From Paenibacillus pedocola (GTDB taxonomy: Bacteria; Bacillota; Bacilli; Paenibacillales; Paenibacillaceae), in NCBI RefSeq assembly GCF_031599675.1, contig NZ_CP134223.1:4650001-4714000 (forward strand): a stretch of 64,000 nt of DNA, given 5' to 3'. The notes below the pieces were generated by a model. That model saw only the letters and a program-made list of their open reading frames with translations, made no database searches and was not told the origin of the DNA. A program made the translations under genes and the position numbers. Positions 45,401-53,570 of the stretch are shown one piece after another. Position 1 is the first letter of the stretch. Each line of letters starts with the position of its first letter.

Positions 45401-46855
45401 CAGTATGACGAGAACTTCGACGTCGCAGATGTCCAGCTTATAAATATGACGTTCTATATGATGGGAGAAGACGAAGACACTACTGTACCTACTGAGCCTA
45501 CACCGGATCCGGGCGGCGGCGGTGCAATACCTTCACCTACGCCAACACCTTCACCTACGCCTACTCAAGCGCCCGATAATGGCGGCGGCGGCGGTGCTGC
45601 TGCTACACCGGCACCAACCTCAAGCAGTCCGGTGTCCCCTTACGAACCGCTGTCGGCTGTAGTTGAACCGGGCCAAACCATTGCCGCCCTTACAGGAACC
45701 TCTGCTCCGGACGGAGATCAGACCGTGATCACCATCACCAGTGCCGAGCTTCAGAAGGTGCTGGATACAGCAACAGCCCGGGCCGTCTACAGTGTCACTG
45801 CCACTGCTGCGGATAACAGCAGCGCCAAGGCCAGCCTGAAGCTGACGGCTGAGCAAGTGAAGCTGCTGAAGTCCGCACCAGCGGACAGCGCCCTTGCCTT
45901 CACCTGGAACGGTGCAGCTGTATCCTTGCCGCTGTCCGCGCTATCAGGACTTGCAGCCAATGCCGAGCTGACCGTCTCAATTACGCCGGATGCTAATAGC
46001 AAGGCAGCCTTTGCCACAGGCTACGCTGGTGCCTCGATACTCGGAACGCCTTATACCTTCGAAGCTGTCTCAGCAGTGGCCGGTGTCTCCACCAAAGTAA
46101 CCTTCGCACCGGATCAGATTGTCCACCGGGCCTTCCCGTTGGATAAAGGCATCGGCGCCGCGAATGCAGGCGCACTGTATACAGAGGGCGGCCAGGTATA
46201 TCCTGTGCCTGCCAAGTTCAAGACCATGGCGGATGGATCCACCTTAGTCACAGTCAGCCGTCCGGGCTTGTCAACTTATGCAGCTGCAGCTAGAACTATC
46301 TCCTTCACGGACATCGGGTCCTCCTGGGCGAAGAGCCAAATCCAGACCCTGGCTGACAAGTTTATACTGAACGGAACTTCAGCCGGCACCTTCTCGCCGA
46401 AGAATCCGGTCACCCGGGCAGAATTTGCCTCCATGCTCGTGACCACTATCGGACTGGATAGAGCAACGGCAGCGAATGCGTTCACGGATATCAGGGGAAG
46501 TGAATGGTATGCACAGGATGTGAATGCCGCCTATCAAGCCGGTCTGATTACCGGCTATGACGGAAGCTTCAGACCGAACGACAAGATCACACGCCAGGAT
46601 CTGACCGTCATGCTGGCCAGAGCCATTAAACTGCTGGACCTCAAGTTCACCAGCGGTACCGCAAGTGTGCCTTACGGCGATGCTGCAGCTTTCAGCAGCT
46701 ACGCCAAGGACAGTATCCAGGTAGTCAGCGATGCCGGCCTGATGCAGGGCGAAAGCCAGCAGGGGCAGTTCATCTTCCATCCTGCCCTGCCAACCACCCG
46801 CGAAGCCGCAGCCAAGGTGCTGTACCAGCTGCTTAGCCTGGGCGGATTGATTTAG
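42476..46855 (+). CDS. Cell-wall-anchored S8 protease (Vpr-like) with SLH domains
   Basis: 1459 residues. A signal peptide ends near ASA-AG. A propeptide inhibitor domain (about 80-185) precedes the subtilisin domain, with Asp233 in VIDTGVDYKHPDL, His275 in SHGTHVAGTIVG and Ser656 in GTSMASPHIAGLA. A PA domain (VVVVSRGNLTFVDKVAIAKS) is inserted before the Ser. After a Fn3-like part and a PTPSPTPT linker at about 1015-1040 come a beta-rich region and three SLH repeats (about 1285-1455), which bind secondary cell-wall polymer. It probably processes surface proteins or feeds on protein. It likely shares transcription with the preceding protease. Confidence 0.92.
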   Translation: MGNQKLAKLMSKPSVALFTSILLLAAPLGSPASAAGTAPVPVTLADLLNPAQPLIPASQSAALEAASRAQSLAQAAVPAVVDKNIDTSSSDKISVIIQLSGQAVSEARHSASQSRRSFSVQSAEQSVMSEQAAFKSTASSKGIAMKVNYQYNTVLNGMEVTVSANQIPKLAQLTGVKAISLNSTYYPIPLIEAPAAEGGTSANFEIDPLAQIGADTAWQSGFTGKGVKVGVIDTGVDYKHPDLKNAYKGGYDSFYQDNDPYEEIPAIFGFEGTSHGTHVAGTIVGRGENTNSEVVQKGVAYEADLYAYKVLGATYNEESGLYKTSGTSAQVIDGIEHAVKDGMDVINLSLGSDLEKGPDSPDSIAVNNAVLSGVVAVVANGNAGADGKYYYSMGSPASSQLAISVAAATSTSIHYSANFSAQLTDTVTEEVYSVTDTVYSDLLGWSYKGDNFGELLGTEPLDAVYAGLGDYSDYNEVGDVTGKVVVVSRGNLTFVDKVAIAKSYGAKALIIFNGNSVNGSEAVDLSVSIPGRDGPIGEVGFLGDDYAHIPTFDMAGSAGRALAREILANPDKPLHITFGKDFPMTIKPGDTIASFSSRGPNSDDNYGIKPDISAPGVNILSTLPEYAAYYGDPEYSYYFDGEPSYDLAYHRSSGTSMASPHIAGLAVLMTQAHPDWTPLDIRAALANTADVISDESGIRYDVYSQGSGRADVASALITPAVVEALDPITIYDEQMNASIIESEASNLSFGAIEPGSAPLSKPLRLKNFSGEKVTYTASVVMHASVTSDPSDPIATPDVSNIEMTLGGLDANSTITAAADSSTPFTLSAQAADSAAHGVYEGEILLESPGLPPLHLPFVIHVGSDVADNDFGLTNGNLTNKRISPAAPADLSVTLANDHTNFMVVEVNGLSEGYIGRISDWYDLNEETQTLATLPEGRVNFENIDGSYSDGTIDEYGNYVIKHLEPGQYKLGIYAVQYDENFDVADVQLINMTFYMMGEDEDTTVPTEPTPDPGGGGAIPSPTPTPSPTPTQAPDNGGGGGAAATPAPTSSSPVSPYEPLSAVVEPGQTIAALTGTSAPDGDQTVITITSAELQKVLDTATARAVYSVTATAADNSSAKASLKLTAEQVKLLKSAPADSALAFTWNGAAVSLPLSALSGLAANAELTVSITPDANSKAAFATGYAGASILGTPYTFEAVSAVAGVSTKVTFAPDQIVHRAFPLDKGIGAANAGALYTEGGQVYPVPAKFKTMADGSTLVTVSRPGLSTYAAAARTISFTDIGSSWAKSQIQTLADKFILNGTSAGTFSPKNPVTRAEFASMLVTTIGLDRATAANAFTDIRGSEWYAQDVNAAYQAGLITGYDGSFRPNDKITRQDLTVMLARAIKLLDLKFTSGTASVPYGDAAAFSSYAKDSIQVVSDAGLMQGESQQGQFIFHPALPTTREAAAKVLYQLLSLGGLI

Positions 46856-46871
46856 GAAAGCTGTAATGAAG

Positions 46872-46912
46872 AAGCCCCCTGCCATCCAATAACGATGGCA
46901 GGGGGCTTTTTC
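46872..46912 (+). terminator. Terminator between the subtilase and nonulosonic acid operons
   Basis: AGCCCCCTGCCATC with its exact complement, 7-nt loop and TTTTTC on the forward side. The reverse-side tail is short, so it serves mainly the proteases. Confidence 0.85.
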
Positions 46913-46939
46913 GCTAGCTTTTAATAAACCATTGTACAA

Positions 46940-47989
46940 TTACAATAGCTGCTCCCAGCTCAATGGGGTTCCCGCCTTCAGATCTCTTGTTATTTGCTTT
47001 CCTAAAAGCAGATCATAATATTTCGGATCCAAACCGAAGCCTGGACGGATCACCCTTAGATTCGCTGTCGTCAATACTTCACCAGCCTTGATATCCTTAG
47101 AAATGTAAATGGACCGTCGAAATTGGAGTGAATGCTCTTCCTCCTTTGTTGGACCGATCGCAACCCCGCCCAGCGACTTCCAGGCGGTATCCGTCTCTGT
47201 CACGAGGGCAGCGAATTCTTCAGGCTCCAGGGAAAAAGCAGAATCAACGCCGCCTTCCTCCCGGTTAAGGGTGAAGTGCTTTTCAATTACCGTGCTTCCC
47301 AGGGCTACACTTGCCACAGCCGCTCCAATTCCCAGGGTATGGTCGGATAGACCCACCTGACAATGAAATACATCCCTTAAATAGGGGATCGTATTCAGAT
47401 TCGAGTGTTCGGCTGAAGCCGGATAACTGCTTGTGCATTTTAATAAAATGAAATCATTGCAGCCTGCAGCGGTAATGGTGTTGACTGCATTTTCAATTTC
47501 GCCAAGTGAAGCCATACCGGTTGAAATAATCATCGGCTTTCCTTTGGAGGCGACCTTTTTTAATAAAGGGATATCATTATTTTCGAAGGAGGCAATTTTA
47601 TAGCAGGGAACACCAAGGGATTCTAAAAATTCGAGCGAAGTTTCATCAAACGGTGTACTAAACGGAATCATTCCTAATTCCTTACAGGATTCAAAAATCG
47701 GCTGATGCCATTCCCAGGGGGTATATGCCTCTTTGTAAAGATCGAATAAAGATTTTCCTGTCCAGAGTCCACCCGATTCGATCTTAAAATCTCCCTCCTG
47801 GATCTGAAGAGTCATCGTATCCGGAGTATATGTTTGAATTTTGAACGCGTGCGCTCCTGCTTTTGCCGCTGCCTTGACTATTTCGAGCGCCCGGTCAAGG
47901 GACTGATTATGATTCCCTGACATTTCCGCTATGATAAACGGAGGGTGGCTGCTACCTATCCGTCTGTTACCGATCGTTATTTCCTTCAT
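46940..47989 (-). CDS. pseI: NeuB-type nonulosonic acid synthase, PseI-like
   Basis: 349 residues. The NeuB barrel (IIAEMSGNHNQSLDRALEIV, AFKIQTYTPDTMTLQ, PFSTPFDETSLEFLE) is followed by a C-terminal SAF domain (about 285-349). It condenses a 6-deoxy-2,4-diacetamido hexose with phosphoenolpyruvate. EMSGNHN and QTYTPDTMT are typical of pseudaminic rather than sialic or legionaminic acid synthases, though this is not proof. Start is ATG 47989, 12 nt after GAGGAGG; the TTG twelve bases upstream is too close to that site. Last gene of the operon, overlapping the acetyltransferase by 23 nt. The Bacillus spore counterpart is SpsE. Confidence 0.88.
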   Translation of the reverse strand: MKEITIGNRRIGSSHPPFIIAEMSGNHNQSLDRALEIVKAAAKAGAHAFKIQTYTPDTMTLQIQEGDFKIESGGLWTGKSLFDLYKEAYTPWEWHQPIFESCKELGMIPFSTPFDETSLEFLESLGVPCYKIASFENNDIPLLKKVASKGKPMIISTGMASLGEIENAVNTITAAGCNDFILLKCTSSYPASAEHSNLNTIPYLRDVFHCQVGLSDHTLGIGAAVASVALGSTVIEKHFTLNREEGGVDSAFSLEPEEFAALVTETDTAWKSLGGVAIGPTKEEEHSLQFRRSIYISKDIKAGEVLTTANLRVIRPGFGLDPKYYDLLLGKQITRDLKAGTPLSWEQLL

Positions 47990-48539
47990 TTGCTTTCTCA
48001 ACCTCCTCTTTCAGAAATTCACTTTGCTTCTCCCACTGTTCCTTGAATAGCCCCATTAACACCACATCAATATATTGATTATTTTTCAGAAGCTGCTTTA
48101 CCAGCCTGCCTTCTTCGGCAAAACCTAATTTGTGGTGATAGGATAGGCTCCTCCGGTTAAAGTCCAGGATTTGAGCACAAACCTTTCTCACAGGTCTTTC
48201 TCTAAAAATGTAATCCAAAGCTAAGATCCCCATGGCCTTCCCGGACCCGCGGGGACAGGACGTATCTCCAATATAAAAGCCCCAGTCACAGGTTTGGTTC
48301 TTGGGATCAAGGTGTGAGAAGTTCACGAAACCAACTGGCTTTTCCTGATAAAAACATAGTTTAACTAGCTTCCCTGCATCCTTTTGCACAGCCTCTAACC
48401 AGCGGTAATGCGCCTCTAACGGGATCAAATCATCATGGTTCATAAAAGGACGGATATGATCGGCATTTCGCCATTCCCATACAAGGTTTATTTCGTTCCG
48501 GCCTAAATCCCCCAGTCTATAATCATGAATGGATGTCAT
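47967..48539 (-). CDS. pseH: GNAT acetyltransferase, PseH-like
   Basis: 190 residues with the GNAT fold: NEINLVWEWRNADHIRPFM at the N-terminus, GFYIGDTSCPRGSGKAMGIL around the acetyl-CoA loop, and NRRSLSYHHKLGFAEEGRLV near the end. PseH acetylates the 4-amino group of the altrosamine intermediate. It overlaps the end of the PseG-like gene by 17 nt and the PseI-like gene, so translation is probably coupled. The start region (MTSIHDYRLGDLGRNEIN) matches the family. Confidence 0.83.
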   Translation of the reverse strand: MTSIHDYRLGDLGRNEINLVWEWRNADHIRPFMNHDDLIPLEAHYRWLEAVQKDAGKLVKLCFYQEKPVGFVNFSHLDPKNQTCDWGFYIGDTSCPRGSGKAMGILALDYIFRERPVRKVCAQILDFNRRSLSYHHKLGFAEEGRLVKQLLKNNQYIDVVLMGLFKEQWEKQSEFLKEEVEKANEGNNDR

Positions 48540-49602
48540 TGTCCCCTCCCATAATCTGATCTATGACTTCATTGAATTTATCCTCTCCCATTAGCTGAAG
48601 GGCTTGTTCTGACATCTCTTTCACCAGTGACGGGCTTGCAAGCATCGAGTTAATTCCATGCTCAATCCTTTGCGCTGTAACTTCGGCACTATCACCTAAG
48701 CAGCAAGTAGCTCCTTTTTCGTGGACCCGTTTGGTTATTTCTCTCTGGTTATCTGCCGTCACAATGGAAAGAGAGGGTAATCCTAAATAACACCGCTCCC
48801 AGGTGGAGCTTCCGCCCGCTCCGATGGCAAGGTCGGCCTTCCGCATTAATTCGGCCATATAATCAATCTGACAATGAAAGAAAGCGTTCGGCATAGGATT
48901 ACATATGTGTTCAATGACATCCTTATTTGTATTCTTTTCACCTACTACGACATCGAGGTGTAAATTAGAATATTGGCGTTTAGTTAATACTTGTAACGTT
49001 TTTAAGGTTTCATGGGTAGGGTCAGTACCTCCAAAAAACACAAGAATTCTGTTGATGCTTCCATCCCGCTCAGCTAACTGCTTCTTCACTGACCGAAATT
49101 CAGGCCGAAGGATGGCATAGCTGGTCCCCACTAACTTCACGCAGCTATCCGGGACTAAGCCATGATAACGGTCCCCGGCAGATGAACTATTCTGGTCCAG
49201 TACCATGCTGCATTGATGCGGGCGGTCGGCTAAGTCATCAATCACAACAATCTTCGCCACATTTGCTTCTATTAAATTCTCCCAGCGTTGATCGATTCCA
49301 TAATGGTCAATGATCAGGCAATCCACAGGGGAAGAGGCAATAAGAATTTGCAAGGTTTCCATCGCATCCGTCTTGAAGTCCACCCGCAACCAGGATGCAT
49401 CAGCCCGTTCACTCCGGAAAGGCAGCAAAAATACAGGATAGCCTTGTTCCCTAATATAGCTTGCCAGATTCCCGGGCAAATCACGGCAAATGAATGAAAC
49501 CTTCGCCTTCCTGTCTTTAAGCTCATTAGCAAGGGTTAGACAGCGCATCACATGACCCGTACCCATTTCATAGGAAGAATCGACCCGAAAAATAATGTTC
49601 AT
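48523..49602 (-). CDS. pseG: UDP-sugar hydrolase, PseG-like
   Basis: 359 residues with a MurG-like two-domain fold. The start is the family's signature RVDSSYEMGTGHVMRCLTLA, with the catalytic His in GTGHVMRC. FFGGTDPT and GAGGSSTWERCYLGLPSL form the nucleotide-sugar site. PseG removes UDP from the diacetamido sugar before the synthase step. The B. subtilis spore protein SpsG belongs to the same family. Separated by 2 bp from the cytidylyltransferase. Confidence 0.9.
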   Translation of the reverse strand: MNIIFRVDSSYEMGTGHVMRCLTLANELKDRKAKVSFICRDLPGNLASYIREQGYPVFLLPFRSERADASWLRVDFKTDAMETLQILIASSPVDCLIIDHYGIDQRWENLIEANVAKIVVIDDLADRPHQCSMVLDQNSSSAGDRYHGLVPDSCVKLVGTSYAILRPEFRSVKKQLAERDGSINRILVFFGGTDPTHETLKTLQVLTKRQYSNLHLDVVVGEKNTNKDVIEHICNPMPNAFFHCQIDYMAELMRKADLAIGAGGSSTWERCYLGLPSLSIVTADNQREITKRVHEKGATCCLGDSAEVTAQRIEHGINSMLASPSLVKEMSEQALQLMGEDKFNEVIDQIMGGDNDIHS

Positions 49603-49604
49603 TG

Positions 49605-50357
49605 TTAAGATCCCCTGTTAACGTCTGTGTTCTTTTGTTCGATATGAGCGTTGATTAAGATCCATTCCGGATGCTCCTGCAAAATAGAGACAACATCCCC
49701 CAGCGTGAACCATTCTATGCTCTTCCCGCACAGGGCTGTTATCACTCTTGCCATTAATTCAAAATCCTCTTCCGTGTCCACTGTGAGGCGATATGCGCTT
49801 AAATCTGGTGTCTGCTTCACTTGTCCTACTCTAAAAACTTCAGGATGTCCGTACAAATATGAGGTTACATGCTCCCGCTCTGCAGCAGAACCTGCTTCCT
49901 TAAACGCTTGTTCCAGCACCTTCATGGAGAAAACTTCAACATCATATCCACGCGGATAGGTTCTCTCCATAGTGTTCGATACATAATCATATCCTGCTGA
50001 ATGGGACAGAAATGCAGTGATTACCTCGTCTATTACAGCCGGGTCCACTAACGGACAGTCTGAAGTAAGGCGGACAACCGTGTCAGCTCCATAACAACAA
50101 GCAGCCTGATAATATCTCGACAGGACATCTTCCTCCGGCCCCCGGTAGTAATCCACAGACATTCGTTTACACAAATCGATGATGGGCTGTTCTGCATCCT
50201 TAGTTGTTGTAGCAATGACAATTTGGTCTATGGTCCTGGATCGTCTTACTTGCTCTATCTGATATTCCAGTAGCGGTTTATTTACGACCTCTTTCATAAT
50301 TTTCCCCGGCAATCGGGTCGAACCCATCCTTGCCTGTATGATGGCTACTATTCTCAT
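49605..50357 (-). CDS. pseF: CMP-nonulosonate cytidylyltransferase, PseF/SpsF-like
   Basis: 250 residues. The CTP-binding signature is VAIIQARMGSTRLPGKIM; RLTSDCPLVDPAVIDEVI carries the metal-binding Asp. It should activate the nonulosonic acid with CTP for transfer. It begins 15 bp after the aminotransferase stop. It resembles SpsF of B. subtilis, a spore-coat polysaccharide protein, as much as flagellar PseF. Confidence 0.87.
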   Translation of the reverse strand: MRIVAIIQARMGSTRLPGKIMKEVVNKPLLEYQIEQVRRSRTIDQIVIATTTKDAEQPIIDLCKRMSVDYYRGPEEDVLSRYYQAACCYGADTVVRLTSDCPLVDPAVIDEVITAFLSHSAGYDYVSNTMERTYPRGYDVEVFSMKVLEQAFKEAGSAAEREHVTSYLYGHPEVFRVGQVKQTPDLSAYRLTVDTEEDFELMARVITALCGKSIEWFTLGDVVSILQEHPEWILINAHIEQKNTDVNRGS

Positions 50358-50372
50358 AGGATCTCCTTCATA

Positions 50373-51569
50373 TCATTTGGAGTAATGGTTTAAGACTTTA
50401 TTAACAGCACGGATAACGTCATGAACATCCTGTTCTGACATCCCCTGAAACAGCGGCAGCGTAATAATTCTGTTATACAGTTGTTCCGCGTTCGGGCAAA
50501 GCCCTTGTTTGTAGCCGAGCTCTTGATAATAAGGTAAGAGGTGTACCGGGATGTAATGGACATTAACACCAATGTTCTCCTTAAGCAGTGCTTCAAAGAT
50601 ATTTTTCCTGCTGCCTTTTAGCTGCTCCAGGTTCAGAGCGATGATATACAGATGCCAGCTCGAGACCCCACTACTACTTTGGTATGGAATTTGAATCGTT
50701 TTGGTGTGCCGGAATGCCTCATTATACATAGCCGCATATTTCTTCCGTAAATCAACAAACTGCTCTAATTTCTTGAGCTGGCTTATGCCAAGTGCGGCCT
50801 GGATATCCGTCAACCGGTAGTTATACCCCAGGAATTGCATTTCATAGTACCAGGGGCCATGATTCTGAATCATATGATCAGGGTTACGGGTGATGCCGTG
50901 CGACCGGAATTGCAGCAGCTTCTCATAATACAGCGGGTTGTTCGTTGTGATCATTCCGCCTTCTCCCGTTGTTATATGCTTTACAGGGTGAAAGCTGAAC
51001 ATCGTCATATCGCCAATGGAGCCAATGCTTTTATTCTTATACTGTGCACCAAGCGCATGTGCCGCATCTTCAATCACGACTAGGTTATTTTCCCTGGCAA
51101 TGGTATGGATCTCATCAAGCTCAGCCGGCTGGCCTGTAAAGTGAACTGGAATAATTGCTTTTGTGTGTTTGGTTAGCTTTTCCCTGATCCGTTTGGGATC
51201 CAGGTTATACGTTTGCGGATCGATGTCGGCGAATACCGGTGTTGCTCCTTGATATAATACACAGTTCGCTGAAGCGGCAAAGGTCATGGGAGTTGTAATA
51301 ACCTCATCCCCCTCGCCAATCCCGGCAGCAAAGCATGCGCCATGTAAGGCTGCTGTTCCGCTTGTGAAGGCCACCGCATACTTCGCTCCTGTGATCCTTG
51401 CGATTTCAGCTTCAAATTGCTCAATGGCCGGACCGGTCGTTATGAAATCACTTTGTAACACCTGAACAACCGACGCAATATCTGCTTCATCGATGAATTG
51501 TCTTCCATAAGGCAAATAGTGACTGCGTACGGGAGTTCCGCCATGGATTGCTAATGTGCTGCCGCTCAT
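50373..51569 (-). CDS. pseC: DegT-family aminotransferase, PseC/SpsC-like
   Basis: 398 residues of the DegT/DnrJ/EryC1 PLP family. IAHGG-like start LAIHGGTPVRSHYLPYGRQF, AFTSGTAALHGACFAAGIGE for phosphate binding, VIEDAAHALGA for the PLP ring and the Schiff-base lysine in MFSFHPVKHITTGEGGM are all intact. PseC adds the 4-amino group to the keto sugar made by PseB. It overlaps the epimerase gene by 4 nt. Confidence 0.9.
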   Translation of the reverse strand: MSGSTLAIHGGTPVRSHYLPYGRQFIDEADIASVVQVLQSDFITTGPAIEQFEAEIARITGAKYAVAFTSGTAALHGACFAAGIGEGDEVITTPMTFAASANCVLYQGATPVFADIDPQTYNLDPKRIREKLTKHTKAIIPVHFTGQPAELDEIHTIARENNLVVIEDAAHALGAQYKNKSIGSIGDMTMFSFHPVKHITTGEGGMITTNNPLYYEKLLQFRSHGITRNPDHMIQNHGPWYYEMQFLGYNYRLTDIQAALGISQLKKLEQFVDLRKKYAAMYNEAFRHTKTIQIPYQSSSGVSSWHLYIIALNLEQLKGSRKNIFEALLKENIGVNVHYIPVHLLPYYQELGYKQGLCPNAEQLYNRIITLPLFQGMSEQDVHDVIRAVNKVLNHYSK

Positions 51570-52531
51570 GATTTGGACACGTCCTTTCGATGAAAGGTTG
51601 ATTGTATCCAGTTTTCCGTCCGCTGTATCCCCTCTTCAATCGTTACCTTTGGAGTCCAGGACAGGATCTTTTCAGCTTTTTGATAATTACACAGCAGCTT
51701 TTGGATCTCACTTTGGGGATGAATATGAGGAATATGATGAATAGGCGCTTGTCCCCCTGAAATAAGCTCTGCTAATAGATTGATGGAAATATCTTTCCCT
51801 GTACCTGCATTTACAATTTCTCCATTCAACTGATCGCTGTAACCCGCTTCAACCACAAAATCAGCACAATCCTCTACAAATAACAGATCCCGTGATTGGG
51901 TGCCGTCTCCATAGATATTTAGGGGTTCGCCTTTTAATTTACTATGAATGAAGATGGCCACCACTCCGCCCTCACCGCCGGTTTTCTGATAAGGCCCATA
52001 CGTATTAAACGGTCTCACGACCACAACGGGTAAACCGTAGGCGAAGAAATAGGATAACACCATATTTTCAGCAGCAATTTTTGCTCCGGCATAAGGGGAA
52101 GCGGGTTTGATAGGAGATTGCTCGTGAATTCCGCGTTCGTCGCTTGCTCTGGCGTAAACCATGCATGTACTCATAAAGACTATTTTCACATGCTGCTTTC
52201 TGCATTCTTCCAGTAAATAAAAGGTAGCAATAGTGTCGTTGTTAAACGTAGTTTCGGGATCATCGATACTGTCTTGAACATTAATGCTGGCTGCGAGGTG
52301 GTAACACAGATCAAATGTGGTATCCCGGAAAAGCTCTATTAATGATTCTCGGTCTTTCAGGTCCATAATTTTGACCATTTGCAGATGTTCATTGCCACTA
52401 TACTCTTTCAAGTTATCAAGGGATGAATTTGCTAAATTATCGATTACCCAGACCTTCTGTCCATCCTTTAACAAACGTCCTACGACCCATCGGCCAATAA
52501 AGCCAGTCCCACCGGTTACGAGTATGTTCAT
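51566..52531 (-). CDS. NAD-dependent nucleotide-sugar epimerase/dehydratase
   Basis: 321 residues, extended SDR family. TGGTGFIGRWVVGRLL binds NAD, and the active-site Ser/Thr-Tyr-Lys set is present (MSTCMVYAR; here SPYAGAKIAAENM gives Tyr and Lys). It acts on a nucleotide sugar; UDP-glucose or UDP-GlcNAc 4-epimerase and dTDP-sugar enzymes such as SpsJ/K are close alternatives. It is not one of the six core pseudaminic acid enzymes, so it probably makes a second sugar of the same glycan. Twelve bp follow the PseB-like gene. Confidence 0.83.
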   Translation of the reverse strand: MNILVTGGTGFIGRWVVGRLLKDGQKVWVIDNLANSSLDNLKEYSGNEHLQMVKIMDLKDRESLIELFRDTTFDLCYHLAASINVQDSIDDPETTFNNDTIATFYLLEECRKQHVKIVFMSTCMVYARASDERGIHEQSPIKPASPYAGAKIAAENMVLSYFFAYGLPVVVVRPFNTYGPYQKTGGEGGVVAIFIHSKLKGEPLNIYGDGTQSRDLLFVEDCADFVVEAGYSDQLNGEIVNAGTGKDISINLLAELISGGQAPIHHIPHIHPQSEIQKLLCNYQKAEKILSWTPKVTIEEGIQRTENWIQSTFHRKDVSKS

Positions 52532-52543
52532 AATAAACCTCCG

Positions 52544-53548
52544 CTAGATTAGATTTTGTTCAATGGTTAACTTCCGCACTTCTTCCTTAGTCAGAGGGAT
52601 CTCACCTTCAGAACTATAGGTACCGGGTTTCGGTCGGCTTGCCTTCTTATAGGTTTTACTAGGGGCAAACGGAGAAGGAACAATATATACATCCGGTAAT
52701 TCATAAGCACTTAATGATTCGTCATAGGTCATCAGTTCTTCATATCTTTTTTCACCGGGCTTTAAGCCGATTTCAACGATATCCACCGGTGCCGGGTCAA
52801 GCCCGTATTTCTTCGGCGTTTCTTCTGCAACAATCTCTGCCAGGTCCTTAAGCTTAATCACAGGCATTTTCAGAATAAAGGTTTCTCCGCCTTTCGATAA
52901 TTGCAGGGATTGGATGGTAAGTTTCGTCGCCTGCTCCAGTGTCATCATAAATCTTGTAATGGATAGATCTGTTACGGTGATAGCCTTGCCTTCTCTGACT
53001 TGCTTAACGAATAACGGTATGACCGAACCTCTGGAGCCGAGTACATTCCCAAAGCGCACCGTACAGAACACCGTTTTTCCCCTGCCCTTTGAGAATTCTG
53101 CAGAGGAAATCAGCTTCTCAGCGGATAATTTTGTGGCTCCATAATTGTTTGTCGGGGAAATGGCTTTATCTGTGCTTGTAAACACTACTTTTTTTATGTT
53201 TTGCTGTTTCGCTGCTTTAATCACGTTATACGTGCCGATAATATTCGTAAGTACAGCCTCAAAAGGGTTGTATTCACAAAAAGAAACATGCTTCATTGCT
53301 GCTGTATGGAACACGTAATCCATATCCTCCATCGCACTTAACACACGGTCATAATCACGGATATCGCCAATCCAGTAACTTAACTTCGAATTTCGGTTCA
53401 CTTCATTTTGCAGCTCGAATTGTTTATATTCATCTCTGCTAAATATCCGGATCACTTCAGGATCCTCTTGCAAGATATGCTTCACAATGTTTTTTCCAAT
53501 GGTGCCGGTTCCGCCAATAACCAGAACTTTTTTATTCTTGAAGAACAT
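52544..53548 (-). CDS. pseB: UDP-GlcNAc 4,6-dehydratase (inverting), PseB-like
   Basis: 334 residues, extended SDR of the FlaA1/PseB group. VIGGTGTIGKNIVKHILQ binds NADP, SRDEYKQFELQNE follows as in FlaA1 proteins, and TDKAISPTNNYGATKLSAEK holds the catalytic Tyr/Lys and the conserved DKA segment. It starts the pathway by making a UDP-4-keto-6-deoxy sugar with inversion at C5. The short length and DKAxxPxNxYG distinguish it from the large membrane-bound legionaminic type (PglF). Confidence 0.9.
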   Translation of the reverse strand: MFFKNKKVLVIGGTGTIGKNIVKHILQEDPEVIRIFSRDEYKQFELQNEVNRNSKLSYWIGDIRDYDRVLSAMEDMDYVFHTAAMKHVSFCEYNPFEAVLTNIIGTYNVIKAAKQQNIKKVVFTSTDKAISPTNNYGATKLSAEKLISSAEFSKGRGKTVFCTVRFGNVLGSRGSVIPLFVKQVREGKAITVTDLSITRFMMTLEQATKLTIQSLQLSKGGETFILKMPVIKLKDLAEIVAEETPKKYGLDPAPVDIVEIGLKPGEKRYEELMTYDESLSAYELPDVYIVPSPFAPSKTYKKASRPKPGTYSSEGEIPLTKEEVRKLTIEQNLI

Positions 53549-53570
53549 ACCTCTCCTCCCCCCTCTTTAT

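Noticed and set aside
46940..53548. Flagellin glycosylation island
   Set aside because: No flagellin, Maf transferase or motility gene in the window, and the promoter fits sigma-K; kept only as an alternative to test.
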